A stretch of 64,000 bases of DNA, taken from the NCBI RefSeq assembly GCF_023734095.1, contig NZ_AP024620.1, forward strand, positions 2,104,501 to 2,168,500. The letters run 5' to 3'. The first letter of the stretch is position 1. Every line of letters starts with the position of its first letter. The notes beneath the pieces were generated by a model. That model did no database searches. It was not told the DNA's origin and saw only the letters and a program-made list of their open reading frames with translations. Both the position numbers and the translations under genes were made by a program. The stretch comes from Moorella sp. Hama-1. Its GTDB lineage: Bacteria; Bacillota; DSM-521; Neomoorellales; Neomoorellaceae. Below, piece by piece: positions 34,685 to 43,237 of the stretch.

Positions 34685-35630
34685 CTACACCCGAATCAAT
34701 TCCCGCGGGTATTCCGTCAGGACCTCATTCTTATCCTCCCCGACGTAAATGACGTCTGTTACCCGTGGCCCACCGATGCCGGTACGGTAGATAGTAGGTA
34801 GCAGTAAATCTACCACCATACCGGCCTCGATAACATCCTCCCGCCCTTTACCGATAATGGGGTAGAACTCCGACTGGCGCAGGCCGACGCCGTAACCTAC
34901 CAAGTCCAGGTAGCTATCACCGTAGCCAGCCTTTGCCACTACCTCTCGGGCGGCGGCATCCACCTCTCCGGCCGTGGCCCCGGGCCTTAAAGCAGCTATC
35001 GCCCGGCCCTGGGCCTCCAGCAAGACCTGATAGACCCGCTCCTGCTCCAACGGGATCTCCCCTACGGCTACAGTGCGGCACATCTTGGCACAGTAACCCT
35101 CATACGTGGCTCCCAGGTGAATGACTACCACCTCTCCGGCGGCTATCTTCTTATTGCTGGCGCATGGGTGGGTCAGGAGAGCCCGTTCCCCGGAGACCAC
35201 CTGGGGCCGGAAGGAAGAGCCGCCGGAGCCGGCTTTCAACATGGCGTATTCCGCCTCGGCCAGGATGTCCAGCTCCGTGACCCCCGGCCGGACGCTTTCG
35301 ACGGCCGCTTCCATGCCTTGGCAGGCGACCGTCGCCGCCCGCCGCAGGAGATCTACTTCCGCTGGTTCTTTAATGGAGCGAAGGCGATAAAAGAGATCGC
35401 TTGCCCCGGTAAAGCTGGCCTCCGGGAAGGCCTGGCGCAGGCCGTCGTAGACGGCGAAATCGACAAAGTAGCGTTCAAAGCCTATACGCGGTTCCTTAAA
35501 ACCGTACGCCTTGATGCGTTCCACGACCTTGCTGGCCAGGCTCTCCCGCGGGAAGAGATAGCCATAGGTTGTGAGCCCTGACTCCCGTTCTACATAATCA
35601 GCATCCAGCCAGAGGGTTATATAGCAAACA
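34685..35630 (-). pseudogene. M24-family peptidase (Xaa-Pro type), 5'-truncated
   Basis: An open frame of about 315 codons: the end of the creatinase N-domain (ITLWLDADYVERESGLTTYG, about 35530-35630) and a complete catalytic pita-bread domain. The usual metal-ligand Asp and His positions are partly replaced (VVIHLGATYEGYCAKMCRTV where ..D.G....GY..D.TRT is expected), so it may not be a metallopeptidase. About 60-70 N-terminal residues are missing and a stop precedes the frame. A GTG at 35524 could start a 279-aa product. It is not clear whether the gene is expressed. Confidence 0.65.
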
Positions 35631-35644
35631 TAGGATTACTGGTA

Positions 35645-36895
35645 CTATTTATCCGTAGCAACTAATCGAAAATCCCCTTTCTCTATAAGAACCGATACCA
35701 GGATACCGAAAACAATTGCCCAAAATGGTGCCCCAATATTTAAAAGTGACACATTAGAAGCTGCAACAAAAAAGGATACCATCGCTCCCCTGCGAAACTT
35801 CTGGTTGAATGCCCCTTCAAAAACGCTGATAAATACATCAAACATAGCTAAACCCGCCACTACTTGCATAAATTCCGCCGGCACAAGATTTGCGCTTTCC
35901 ACCCCAACCTTAGCCAGCAATCCAACTATGACCCAAAAAATACCTTCAAAAAAGGAGGCTATCCATCGATATTCTTTTGTTCCGGCTATATCACTAGAAC
36001 AGATTGCAGTGCTGGGTCCAGCAGTTACTGCTGCATGGCCGGCAAAAATAGCATTAAAGAAAGTTGCAATCGACGGTATTGTATACATAGCATTTACAGG
36101 AGGATTATAACCGCGTGACAATAACACCCCGATAGCCTGGACATTCTGCACACCGACTACCATAAAAAAGAGCGGGATTCCCAATTCTATAAGACTTTTT
36201 ATATCGAATTCCGGAGAAATCAAAACCGGTTTGGAAACCTCCCAAACAATAGGGGCCGATTTCGTTAACCCGCTAACTTTCAACATTATTGCGCCAACTA
36301 TCAAGGCTACTACAACGCCCGGTATCTTACTTGAAAAACTTTTAAAATAGTACCAGGCAAAAAAGATTATAACCATTAAACCATATATCGGCGGAACCTT
36401 TAAAGCATTAGTAAAGGTATTAAGACCGTAACTCAAAAGCACCCCGGCTACCATTCCTAACATAATGGGTAAAGGAATACGCTCGATAATTTTCTTAATT
36501 ACTCCAGTACCTGTTAGTATCAAAACTACTGCGGCTATTATTATATAAACTCCTACCGCGTCATAGATATTTCCTCCGCCTGCCAAGTACTTACCAATAA
36601 GGGCGGCACCAGGAATACTGAAGGCAATCACAATGGGAGTACGATAGTAAAGCGACATAAACATTGTAGCCAGGCCGGCAAAAAAGAAGATAGCAAATAT
36701 CCAAGATACAGCAATGCCGTCGGAAAGCTTCCCTTGTTTAGCCGCATTCATCACAATCATCCCAGGCCCCATGCTGCTAAATAGCGCTCCAATTAAACCA
36801 GTAGTAACACGAGGTAAGGAAAGATTTTTGCATAATTCTTTAAAGCTCTCAATTACATTAAACCCGTTTTCCAAAAGCACTTTTTCGTTTGCCAT
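35645..36895 (-). CDS. BenE-family (benzoate/H+ symporter-like) transporter
   Basis: The 416-aa membrane protein has about 12 hydrophobic segments and matches the BenE branch of the nucleobase-ascorbate-type fold (GLIGALFSSMGPGMIVMNAA, GIPLFFMVVGVQN, FFNAIFAGHAAVTAGPSTAI). Its substrate could be an aromatic acid or another organic acid used by the adjacent catabolic genes. Codon use is AT-richer than the neighbours, a hint of transfer. The ATG at 36895 is 14 nt from GGAGGG, rather far. Confidence 0.8.
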   Translation of the reverse strand: MANEKVLLENGFNVIESFKELCKNLSLPRVTTGLIGALFSSMGPGMIVMNAAKQGKLSDGIAVSWIFAIFFFAGLATMFMSLYYRTPIVIAFSIPGAALIGKYLAGGGNIYDAVGVYIIIAAVVLILTGTGVIKKIIERIPLPIMLGMVAGVLLSYGLNTFTNALKVPPIYGLMVIIFFAWYYFKSFSSKIPGVVVALIVGAIMLKVSGLTKSAPIVWEVSKPVLISPEFDIKSLIELGIPLFFMVVGVQNVQAIGVLLSRGYNPPVNAMYTIPSIATFFNAIFAGHAAVTAGPSTAICSSDIAGTKEYRWIASFFEGIFWVIVGLLAKVGVESANLVPAEFMQVVAGLAMFDVFISVFEGAFNQKFRRGAMVSFFVAASNVSLLNIGAPFWAIVFGILVSVLIEKGDFRLVATDK

Positions 36896-37057
36896 AACGA
36901 CTTTTCTTTCCCTCCTAAATAAATATAATTGCATATAATCAATTCAAAAAATCTATTATTGTTTCTGTTTCGTTTTGACCAATTTTCCTTTCCAAAAATG
37001 ATCTCCTTATCCTAGTTTTTAACTACACCAGTAATTAAAAGATATTTTTTCTTAGTT

Positions 37058-37095
37058 GGGTCTAGATTTCCAAAAAGGAGATCTAGACCCTTTTT
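37058..37095 (+). terminator. Hairpin with T-tract on the plus strand
   Basis: Perfect stem GGGTCTAGAT/ATCTAGACCC followed by TTTTT on the plus strand; the minus-strand side lacks a U-tract. No plus-strand gene feeds it, so its role is unclear. Confidence 0.5.
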
Positions 37096-37119
37096 CTCCA
37101 GCAAAAAACACTTTATATT

Positions 37120-38550
37120 TTAAGTAATGAACAAATCCACCCCCCGTTGCCGCAACCACTTGGGCAGCAATTCATTGTCCACCCGCTCGCTCACGGCCGG
37201 TGCTTTCTTTAACAGCAACTCCGCCAGGGGCTCGCTGACGTTGATACCGCCCATGGCGCCGTCGAAGATAATGACCTTCCGGGTGCCGGTTGTCTTGTAG
37301 GCAAACTCCATAGCCGCCTTTGTGCTATCCGCCACCACAGCGTGTTGCATATAGGTCAGATTCTGAGGGTCACGATTAAAGAGATCCGCCTGCTCCTGGC
37401 CCACCACCACCGTGGGGATGTGCTCGCTGAAGAAGGCACTGGGATAACCCGTCCAGGCGTAGTTGTGGACGCACATCTTGATGGCCGGGTTCACCGGTGG
37501 TATATCCTCCAGGAGCGGCCTGCCCGCCTTGCCGTAGAAGGCTTCCGTATACCAGGTATAGGCCGGCAGGGGCGCATCCAGGTCGTACAGGTCTGTATTG
37601 GCCCCGGCGAAGTTGGCGTAGATGACCCCGGCCGAGAAGACATAGACCACCGGGCAGGGGAAATCCAGGGCGGCAATGCACTCGTCGATCTCCCCAAAGA
37701 GGGTCATCATCTTGCCGTAGTAACGGCAGCCGATCTGGGTCACCCGGTCGTTGAGGGCGTAGAGGTCGTTGTCGGCGTCGACGCCGATGATACCGTTGGG
37801 CGCCACCGTCAGGAAGGAAGCAAAGGCGAATTTGCTCTGGACAAAGGGCGAGTCGAAGATGGCCCTGGCAGTGAAGTTGGCCGCCCGCGGCCCCAGGTTC
37901 TGGTGGTAGGTGGACCGGGTCTCGATACGGGCGTAGGACATGCCGAAGGGCTTCACGGCCCGGTCTACCTGGCGGTGGAAGTGGACCTCCCGCACGTCGC
38001 TGTTATGGGCGTGGACGATCCAGTCCGCATCATAAATCTTGCGGATGCCATAGAGGGTTCCAACTTCCGTTTCTATGGGTATACCCTGGTCGATGGGGGC
38101 CACGCCAATGGCCTTGCCGCCGAAGTGTTTATCCAACCCGTAACGCTTGATATACTCTTCCGTCTCCCGGAAGCGCAGGCCCACCCCCGCCCGCAGGCGG
38201 ATATTTTTACACCCCGTCCGGGTTTCGATAACGTCTTTGAGGGTCTTCAGCATTTCGGCGTAGGGTTCGCCACCCATCAAGGTAAAGCCATGGTGGGAGG
38301 CCAGGATATTGACCGAGTGTTCCGGCTTAATCTTGCTCATATCGATTTTAGCCAGGGCTGCTTCCGTGGCTTTCCTTACAGCAGCCACTCCCTCGGCGCC
38401 GGGATAAATTACTTCCGGCAGGTCGGGAAAGAGTTCTTTTAGCAAAACTGAGGTCATACCCGGCAGCTCACTTACACGGGTTTTGACCAGGGATGGTTCA
38501 ATGCCGTACTGGGACTGGCGTGGCGGTATGGGTTTAATGGGAGAACGCAT
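37120..38550 (-). CDS. Unrecognised 476-aa protein of the catabolic island
   Basis: I cannot assign a family. The protein is soluble, without signal peptide or TM helix. Notable blocks are NILASHHGFTLMGGEPYAEM (about 85-105), a GIRKIYDADWIVHAHNSDVR stretch followed by EVHFHRQ (about 170-200, His-rich), ETRSTYHQNLGPRAANF and a Gly-rich late region. The clustering of His, Asp and Glu suggests a metal site. The order of elements is loosely like LarA-type (DUF2088) proteins, but this is only a guess. A good ribosome-binding site (GGAGGG, 7 nt) and a 1-bp overlap with the ferredoxin gene show it belongs to the operon. Confidence 0.6.
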   Translation of the reverse strand: MRSPIKPIPPRQSQYGIEPSLVKTRVSELPGMTSVLLKELFPDLPEVIYPGAEGVAAVRKATEAALAKIDMSKIKPEHSVNILASHHGFTLMGGEPYAEMLKTLKDVIETRTGCKNIRLRAGVGLRFRETEEYIKRYGLDKHFGGKAIGVAPIDQGIPIETEVGTLYGIRKIYDADWIVHAHNSDVREVHFHRQVDRAVKPFGMSYARIETRSTYHQNLGPRAANFTARAIFDSPFVQSKFAFASFLTVAPNGIIGVDADNDLYALNDRVTQIGCRYYGKMMTLFGEIDECIAALDFPCPVVYVFSAGVIYANFAGANTDLYDLDAPLPAYTWYTEAFYGKAGRPLLEDIPPVNPAIKMCVHNYAWTGYPSAFFSEHIPTVVVGQEQADLFNRDPQNLTYMQHAVVADSTKAAMEFAYKTTGTRKVIIFDGAMGGINVSEPLAELLLKKAPAVSERVDNELLPKWLRQRGVDLFIT

Positions 38551-39170
38551 CAGGAATCCCTCCTTCCCTGTACAGGTGCTGCCACTACCCGGTCCAAAAG
38601 TTTGATGTCCTCGTCAAAGTAAAAGCCGCGGGTAGCATACTTGTGCTTGACTTCCTCAGGTATCTCCCACACCGTTACCGTCCGGCCGTACCACTGCCAG
38701 CCATCTTTAGGCGGTTCCGGTTTAACGCCGGCAGCTTCCAGAAGACGCAGGATGGGCTGGATACATTCAACTTTGCACCCTGTTCGGGCCCCGGTAAGGA
38801 AGGAGACTTCCTCTGGCGACTTGGCCCCCTGCAAAATGGCGGCAGCAACTTCTTCGCCCCGGGTGGCAGTACAATAACAGATAATTTGTTCCGGGTTAAG
38901 TTTGGCCCGGCGGCAGAGTTCTTCTATCTGGCCATAGTCGACGGCGCTGACATCTACTTTGACCACAATCGGTTGCTCGCGTTTCACCATGGTAATGGCG
39001 TAGTCCGGGCAACGTTGCTCACAGGCGGCACAGCCGCGGCAGCGTTCTGCATCAACGATAGCTTTTTTGTTTTCTACCTTGATGGCCAGTACCGGGCACA
39101 CCTTTTCACAGGTTTTACAACCCCGGCACTTGCCGGCATCAACCACGGCCAGCAAATTAACTACCTTCAA
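38550..39170 (-). CDS. Ferredoxin with 2x[4Fe-4S] and BFD-like domain
   Basis: The 206-aa protein starts with a dicluster ferredoxin: C15-C18-C21-C25 and C44-C47-C50-C54, each followed by P. A BFD-like [2Fe-2S] domain follows (C98-x-C100 and C132-x3-C136, with AAAILQGAKSPEEVSFLTGA between). The C-terminal 60 residues are unassigned. It likely passes electrons to or from an enzyme of the cluster, perhaps the 476-aa protein whose gene overlaps it. Confidence 0.8.
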   Translation of the reverse strand: MKVVNLLAVVDAGKCRGCKTCEKVCPVLAIKVENKKAIVDAERCRGCAACEQRCPDYAITMVKREQPIVVKVDVSAVDYGQIEELCRRAKLNPEQIICYCTATRGEEVAAAILQGAKSPEEVSFLTGARTGCKVECIQPILRLLEAAGVKPEPPKDGWQWYGRTVTVWEIPEEVKHKYATRGFYFDEDIKLLDRVVAAPVQGRRDS

Positions 39171-39172
39171 AC

Positions 39173-40189
39173 TTAGGCTCCTCCTTTCCCTTGTGCCAGT
39201 TGATAAGCGACGTCGATAATCATATCCTCCTGACCGCCGACCATGCGCCTCCTTCCCAGTTCTACCAGGATATCCCGGGGGTCAAGGTTGAACTTCTCGG
39301 CCGCCCGGTAGGTGTGGAGCAGGAAACTGGAGTAAACACCGGCATAGCCCAGCATAAGCGGGGCGTTACGCACTACCTGGGGCCGGTGCATAATAGGCTC
39401 CACGATGTCTTCAGCCACATCCATGATTTTGTAGAAATCAACACCAGTCCGGTACCCCAGCTTGTCCAGAACACCAACTAAAGCCTCTGTCTGGGCATTG
39501 CCGGCCCCGGCGCCCAGGCCCCGCAAGGCTCCGTCCAGGAAGGTTGCCCCCGCTTCTAAGGCGGCCAGGGCATTGGCCGTGGCCAGGGTCAGGTTGTTGT
39601 GGGCATGGAAGCCAACGGGAATCTTGACGGCTTCGACCACGGCACCCACCCGGGCCTTGACGTCTTCCGGCAGCATGGCTCCGGCCGAGTCAGCGACGTT
39701 GATATAGTCGGCGCCATAGGACTCAAAGAGTTTGGCCTGCTCGACCACCTTTTCCGGCAGGGCCATATGACACATCATCAGGAAACCGACGGCCATCATC
39801 CCCATTTTCTTGGCTATACCGATGTGCTGCTCGCCGATATCGGCCTCGGTAACGTGGGTGGCCACCCGGACGACTTTAGCGCCGCAGTCGGCTGCCAGCT
39901 GCAGGTCTTCGATGGTGCCGATGCCCGGCAGGAGCAGGACGGTTAGTTTCCCCTTCTTGATAGCCCCGGCCGCCGCCCGGAGCATCTCTTCATCGCTTAT
40001 GGTGGCCCAGCCGTAGTTGTAGGAAGAACCGGCCAGGCCGTCACCGTGGGAAACCTCGATATACTCCACCCCGGCCGCGTCCAGGCCGCCGGCAATGGCA
40101 CTCACCTGCTCGGCAGTAAACTCGTGGCTGACAGCATGGCTGCCATCCCGTAAAGTTGTGTCGACAATGTTAATAAATTTTGCGCTCAT
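39173..40189 (-). CDS. dmpG: 4-hydroxy-2-oxovalerate aldolase
   Basis: The 338-aa protein of the HMG-CoA-lyase/DmpG family cleaves 4-hydroxy-2-oxopentanoate to pyruvate and acetaldehyde. Motifs are [17 protein letters not shown] (metal Asp, Arg), [38 protein letters not shown] (His metal ligands) and [17 protein letters not shown]. Its start overlaps the acetaldehyde dehydrogenase stop by 4 bp, matching the known tight DmpG-DmpF complex that channels acetaldehyde. Confidence 0.95.
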   Translation of the reverse strand: MSAKFINIVDTTLRDGSHAVSHEFTAEQVSAIAGGLDAAGVEYIEVSHGDGLAGSSYNYGWATISDEEMLRAAAGAIKKGKLTVLLLPGIGTIEDLQLAADCGAKVVRVATHVTEADIGEQHIGIAKKMGMMAVGFLMMCHMALPEKVVEQAKLFESYGADYINVADSAGAMLPEDVKARVGAVVEAVKIPVGFHAHNNLTLATANALAALEAGATFLDGALRGLGAGAGNAQTEALVGVLDKLGYRTGVDFYKIMDVAEDIVEPIMHRPQVVRNAPLMLGYAGVYSSFLLHTYRAAEKFNLDPRDILVELGRRRMVGGQEDMIIDVAYQLAQGKGGA

Positions 40190-41067
40190 GCTACCCCTTC
40201 CTTTACCTGCAGCTCCTGGGCCAGCTTTTCCGCCACCGCTACGGCTGCCGCGGTAATGATGTCCAGGTTACCGGAGTACTTGGGCAGGAAATCGCCCGCC
40301 CCTTCGACTTGAACGGCTACCGTTACTTTGTTGCCGTCGATAATAGGCGGCACTACCAGCTGGTACCCGGGAACATAGCTCTGGATTTCCTTGACCATGG
40401 CCGCTACTGAGGCCTGGATAGCCTTGAGGTCCGGCTTTTCCACCTCAACGTAGACGGTGTTGTGCATCATGATGGGGGGCTCGGCCGGGTTCAGGATGAT
40501 AATGGCTTTACCCTTTTTCGCCCCGCCGACGACCTCCAGGGCTTTGGCCGTGGTCTGGGTGAACTCGTCGATGTTCTGGCGGGTGCCCGGCCCGGCGCTT
40601 TTGGAGGCGATGCAGGCGACAATCTCCGCATACCTGGCCCCAGCCACCCGGTTAATGGCATAGACAATGGGTACCGTGGCCTGGCCGCCGCAGGTCACCA
40701 TGTTCAGGTTGGGCTCGGCCTTAACCTTCTCCAGGTTAACACAGGGAACCACGTAGGGACCTACGGCTGCCGGCGTCAGATCGATGGCGATCTTACCCGC
40801 TGCTTTCAGTAGGGGCGCGTTATGCAGGTGAGGTTTAGCCCCGGTGGCGTCGAAGACGATTTTTATATCCTCCTCGGCCAAGACGGCCTCCACCCCCTGG
40901 ATAGAGGTCTTGATACCCATCTTGCGCGCCCGTTTGATGCCCTCGGATTCGATGATGCCGGTCATGAGGGCCATCTCCAGGTTCTGGCTGCGCAGGATCT
41001 TGTACATCAGGTCGGATCCGATGTTACCCGGGCCGATGACGGCCACTTTTACTTTGTCCACACTCAC
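40186..41067 (-). CDS. dmpF: Acetaldehyde dehydrogenase (CoA-acylating)
   Basis: The 293-aa enzyme oxidises acetaldehyde to acetyl-CoA with NAD. It has a Rossmann loop ([18 protein letters not shown]), catalytic Cys in [17 protein letters not shown], and [17 protein letters not shown]. It works with the aldolase encoded next. The start is GTG; a second GTG two codons later has a better-spaced AGGGG. Confidence 0.95.
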   Translation of the reverse strand: MSVDKVKVAVIGPGNIGSDLMYKILRSQNLEMALMTGIIESEGIKRARKMGIKTSIQGVEAVLAEEDIKIVFDATGAKPHLHNAPLLKAAGKIAIDLTPAAVGPYVVPCVNLEKVKAEPNLNMVTCGGQATVPIVYAINRVAGARYAEIVACIASKSAGPGTRQNIDEFTQTTAKALEVVGGAKKGKAIIILNPAEPPIMMHNTVYVEVEKPDLKAIQASVAAMVKEIQSYVPGYQLVVPPIIDGNKVTVAVQVEGAGDFLPKYSGNLDIITAAAVAVAEKLAQELQVKEGVA

Positions 41068-41181
41068 ATCCCCTTGCGAAGTAAATAATTTTTTTGTTTC
41101 CTCGACGGTGCTTACCCCCGGCCCACCAATGGCCTGCCGGCAATTCGCACCGCCCTTACGCCTTTCACTGTGGAATTCAGT

Positions 41182-41643
41182 TTAGATAAACTTCAGGTTT
41201 AAGGTACCCAGGCCATGGAAGGAAACGGTAAAGACGTCGCCGGCGTGGGCGTCTTCGGCGGCGGTGACGGCCCCGGACAGGATGATCTCCCCGGCCTCCA
41301 GGGCGATGTCAAAGGCGGCCAGCTTGTTGGCCAGCCAGGCCACGGCTGCGGCCGGGTTGCCCCAGACGGCGGCCCCGGCGCCGCTGCTGACCATTTCGCC
41401 GTTCTTCTCCAGGACCATGCCGGTAAGGCGCAGGTCCAGGTCTTTGATGGGGACCATCCGGCTGCCCAGGACCAGGCGGGCGCTGGAGGCGTTGTCGGCA
41501 ATGGTATCCGGCAGTTTAATCCTCCAGTCGCGGATGCGGCTGTCGACGATTTCAAAGGCCGGCATGATGCCTTCCGTGGCCCGGTAGACGTCGGCGATGG
41601 TCACCCCGGGGCCTTTGAGGGTGTCTTTGAGGATGAAGGCCAT
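41182..41643 (-). pseudogene. C-terminal part of 2-hydroxypenta-2,4-dienoate hydratase
   Basis: About 155 codons, from VEGEMAFILKDTLKGPGVTI through AFEIVDSRIRDW, PDTIADNASSARLVLG and WLANKLAAFDIALEAGEIIL to the stop, match the C-terminal 60% of DmpE/MhpD-type hydratases, including the metal-binding E.E region. The N-terminal 100 or so residues are absent; the 5' side is fused out of frame to an unrelated gene at about 41650-41660. The hydratase would supply substrate to the aldolase, so the pathway seems broken here unless another hydratase exists. Confidence 0.85.
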
Positions 41644-41654
41644 CTCGCCCTCGA

Positions 41655-42092
41655 CCCGTTATCCTTAATCTTACCGGCGATGACCTCGGCCCCGGAGGCA
41701 AAGACCATGGCCCGCCGGGCCACGGCCCGGCTGATATCCCCGGCCAGGGTTGCCGACTCTTCCAGCACCCGGGCGGCCTCTTCCGGTTCCAGAGCGATGA
41801 GGCCCAGGACGCCTTCGGAGTGGACGGCCGCTTCCGGCCCCAGGGTTACCCCGGGTAGTCCGGCCAGCCGCCGCAGGATCTCCTGCTCTTTACCGGCCAC
41901 GGCTTCGGCTTTTACCCGGCGCCTGAGGATGTCGAAGGCCACCAGGCCCGGGCGCACGTCGACAACCATCACTTCTTTCTCCGGCAGTTCCAGGGCTGCG
42001 GCGGCAACGGCGGCCACCTGACCTAAATCAGCGCCAGCCAGGTCGATGTCGTCGATCCAGAAGGTTGTTTTCTCCAGCAAATCCCATTCCAT
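41655..42092 (-). pseudogene. N-terminal part of a molybdopterin-binding-like (MoCF/CinA-type) protein
   Basis: About 145 codons: an N-terminal domain of unknown type followed by ARRAMVFASGAEVIAGKIKD, which looks like the start of a MoCF domain (normally ...G.I.DTN). Coding homology stops exactly there and the frame continues for about 16 codons in hydratase DNA out of frame. The ATG at 42092 has an AAGGAGG-type site upstream. Family assignment rests on this one motif. Confidence 0.55.
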
Positions 42093-42415
42093 GGGGGTTA
42101 TCCCTCCTTCCTATGGCCGTCCTCTGTTCCCATCCTCCCCCGGTGTCATGAGAGCACCAGGGTTACTGGACTGTTGAGCTGCTACCTAAGCTTTCCAGCA
42201 GGATGTTAGGGGCATTACTACGGTTTGGGGACCCGGGAAACAGGATCAAGTTTGGCCTAGTTGGAATCTATAGTAAATTGTTATGGTTTTATCTGTTTCT
42301 ATCTAACTGATTACTACTGTTACTGTATTCACTATTACCTATTATTCCCCGGCGAGAGCCCGGCCGGCTGACATTCTCCACCTCAACATCGCCTCCGGGT
42401 GCAGGCGGACATGGT
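42093..42415. other. Intergenic region in the catabolic island
   Basis: The 323 bp between the NadC-like gene and the truncated MoCF-like gene include a locally AT-rich stretch (about 42250-42345). I see no gene, RNA family or clear terminator. Confidence 0.4.
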
Positions 42416-43237
42416 TTATTTTGATCCTGGCCATAATCTCTCCCTTTCTACATCCAGGCTCAGGTCCAGGAGGGGCGCATCAATGATGGCCCGGCCGACG
42501 TCGACGATGTCGGCACCGGCAGCGATAACCGCTTCCAGTTCCTCCTGGGTAACGCCGCCGGCAAAGGCTATCTGGACCCGCTCCCGCCACCCGCTGGCCC
42601 GGGCTGTGGCCACTACTGTTTCCAGGTCCCCCAGGTTCCCAGTATCCACCATCAGGATGCCGGCCCCGGCCCTGACGGCCGCCGCGGCCTCGTCCGCTAC
42701 AGGTTGGCCTTCACCCCGGAGTTGAACAGTGATGATCCTTTCCGAGGCGTAGGCCCGGGCCCGGGCAACGGCCGGTCCGACACCGCCCAGGAGGCGGACG
42801 TAGTTTTTATCCAGGTAGATAAAAGGGCGGTCAGTGATACGCACCCCGGCCCCGCCGGTGGCTATAGCCCGGCGCAGGTCAGGCCTTATTTCCGGGGCTA
42901 CTTTCTTCCAGGCACCGCAGACTATCTTCAGGCGCCCGGCGGCCCGGCGGACAAAAGTGGCTGCCGCCGTGGCTACCCCGGAGGGCTTGCCGATAAGGCC
43001 GGGGAGCATTTCCTCAGCCAGGATGATTTCTGCCGCCCGACCCCGGCCCCGGAGGAGGCAGCTTCCCGGTTCCAGGGTTTCTCCCTCGGCGACCAGGAGC
43101 GCAGCCTGAAGGCCCAGTTCAGCCGCCTCCTGTTCCAGCCGCCCAGCTCCGGAGAAAATCCCCTTTTCCCGGGCCGTTATTTGAAAAGTAAACTCCTGCC
43201 CCTCCAGGGGGGCAAAGAGGAATTCCCTAAGCTCCAC
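42416..43237 (-). CDS. NadC/ModD-like phosphoribosyltransferase-fold protein
   Basis: The 273-aa protein has the two-domain fold of quinolinate phosphoribosyltransferase: an N-terminal sandwich (GIFSGAGRLEQEAAELG..), then IGKPSGVATAAATFVRRA and the barrel with LDKNYVRLLGGVGPAVARAR and MVDTGNLGDLETVV..FAGGVTQEELEA. The substrate signature DTRKTTPG.R of true NadC is altered (CGAWKKVAPEIR), as in ModD-like paralogues, so it is unlikely to make NAD. The GTG at 43237 follows GGGAGGTG. It overlaps the iclR-type gene by 11 bp. Confidence 0.75.
   Translation of the reverse strand: MELREFLFAPLEGQEFTFQITAREKGIFSGAGRLEQEAAELGLQAALLVAEGETLEPGSCLLRGRGRAAEIILAEEMLPGLIGKPSGVATAAATFVRRAAGRLKIVCGAWKKVAPEIRPDLRRAIATGGAGVRITDRPFIYLDKNYVRLLGGVGPAVARARAYASERIITVQLRGEGQPVADEAAAAVRAGAGILMVDTGNLGDLETVVATARASGWRERVQIAFAGGVTQEELEAVIAAGADIVDVGRAIIDAPLLDLSLDVERERLWPGSK

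Noticed and set aside
37058-37095. Terminator of the 476-aa gene
   Set aside because: The U-tract is on the plus strand only; on the minus strand the hairpin lacks one, so it is recorded as a plus-strand hairpin of unclear role.
41601-41643. Simple one-base frameshift inside a hydratase gene
   Set aside because: The upstream frame is not hydratase sequence but a MoCF-like protein, so a deletion joining two genes explains the data better than a frameshift.
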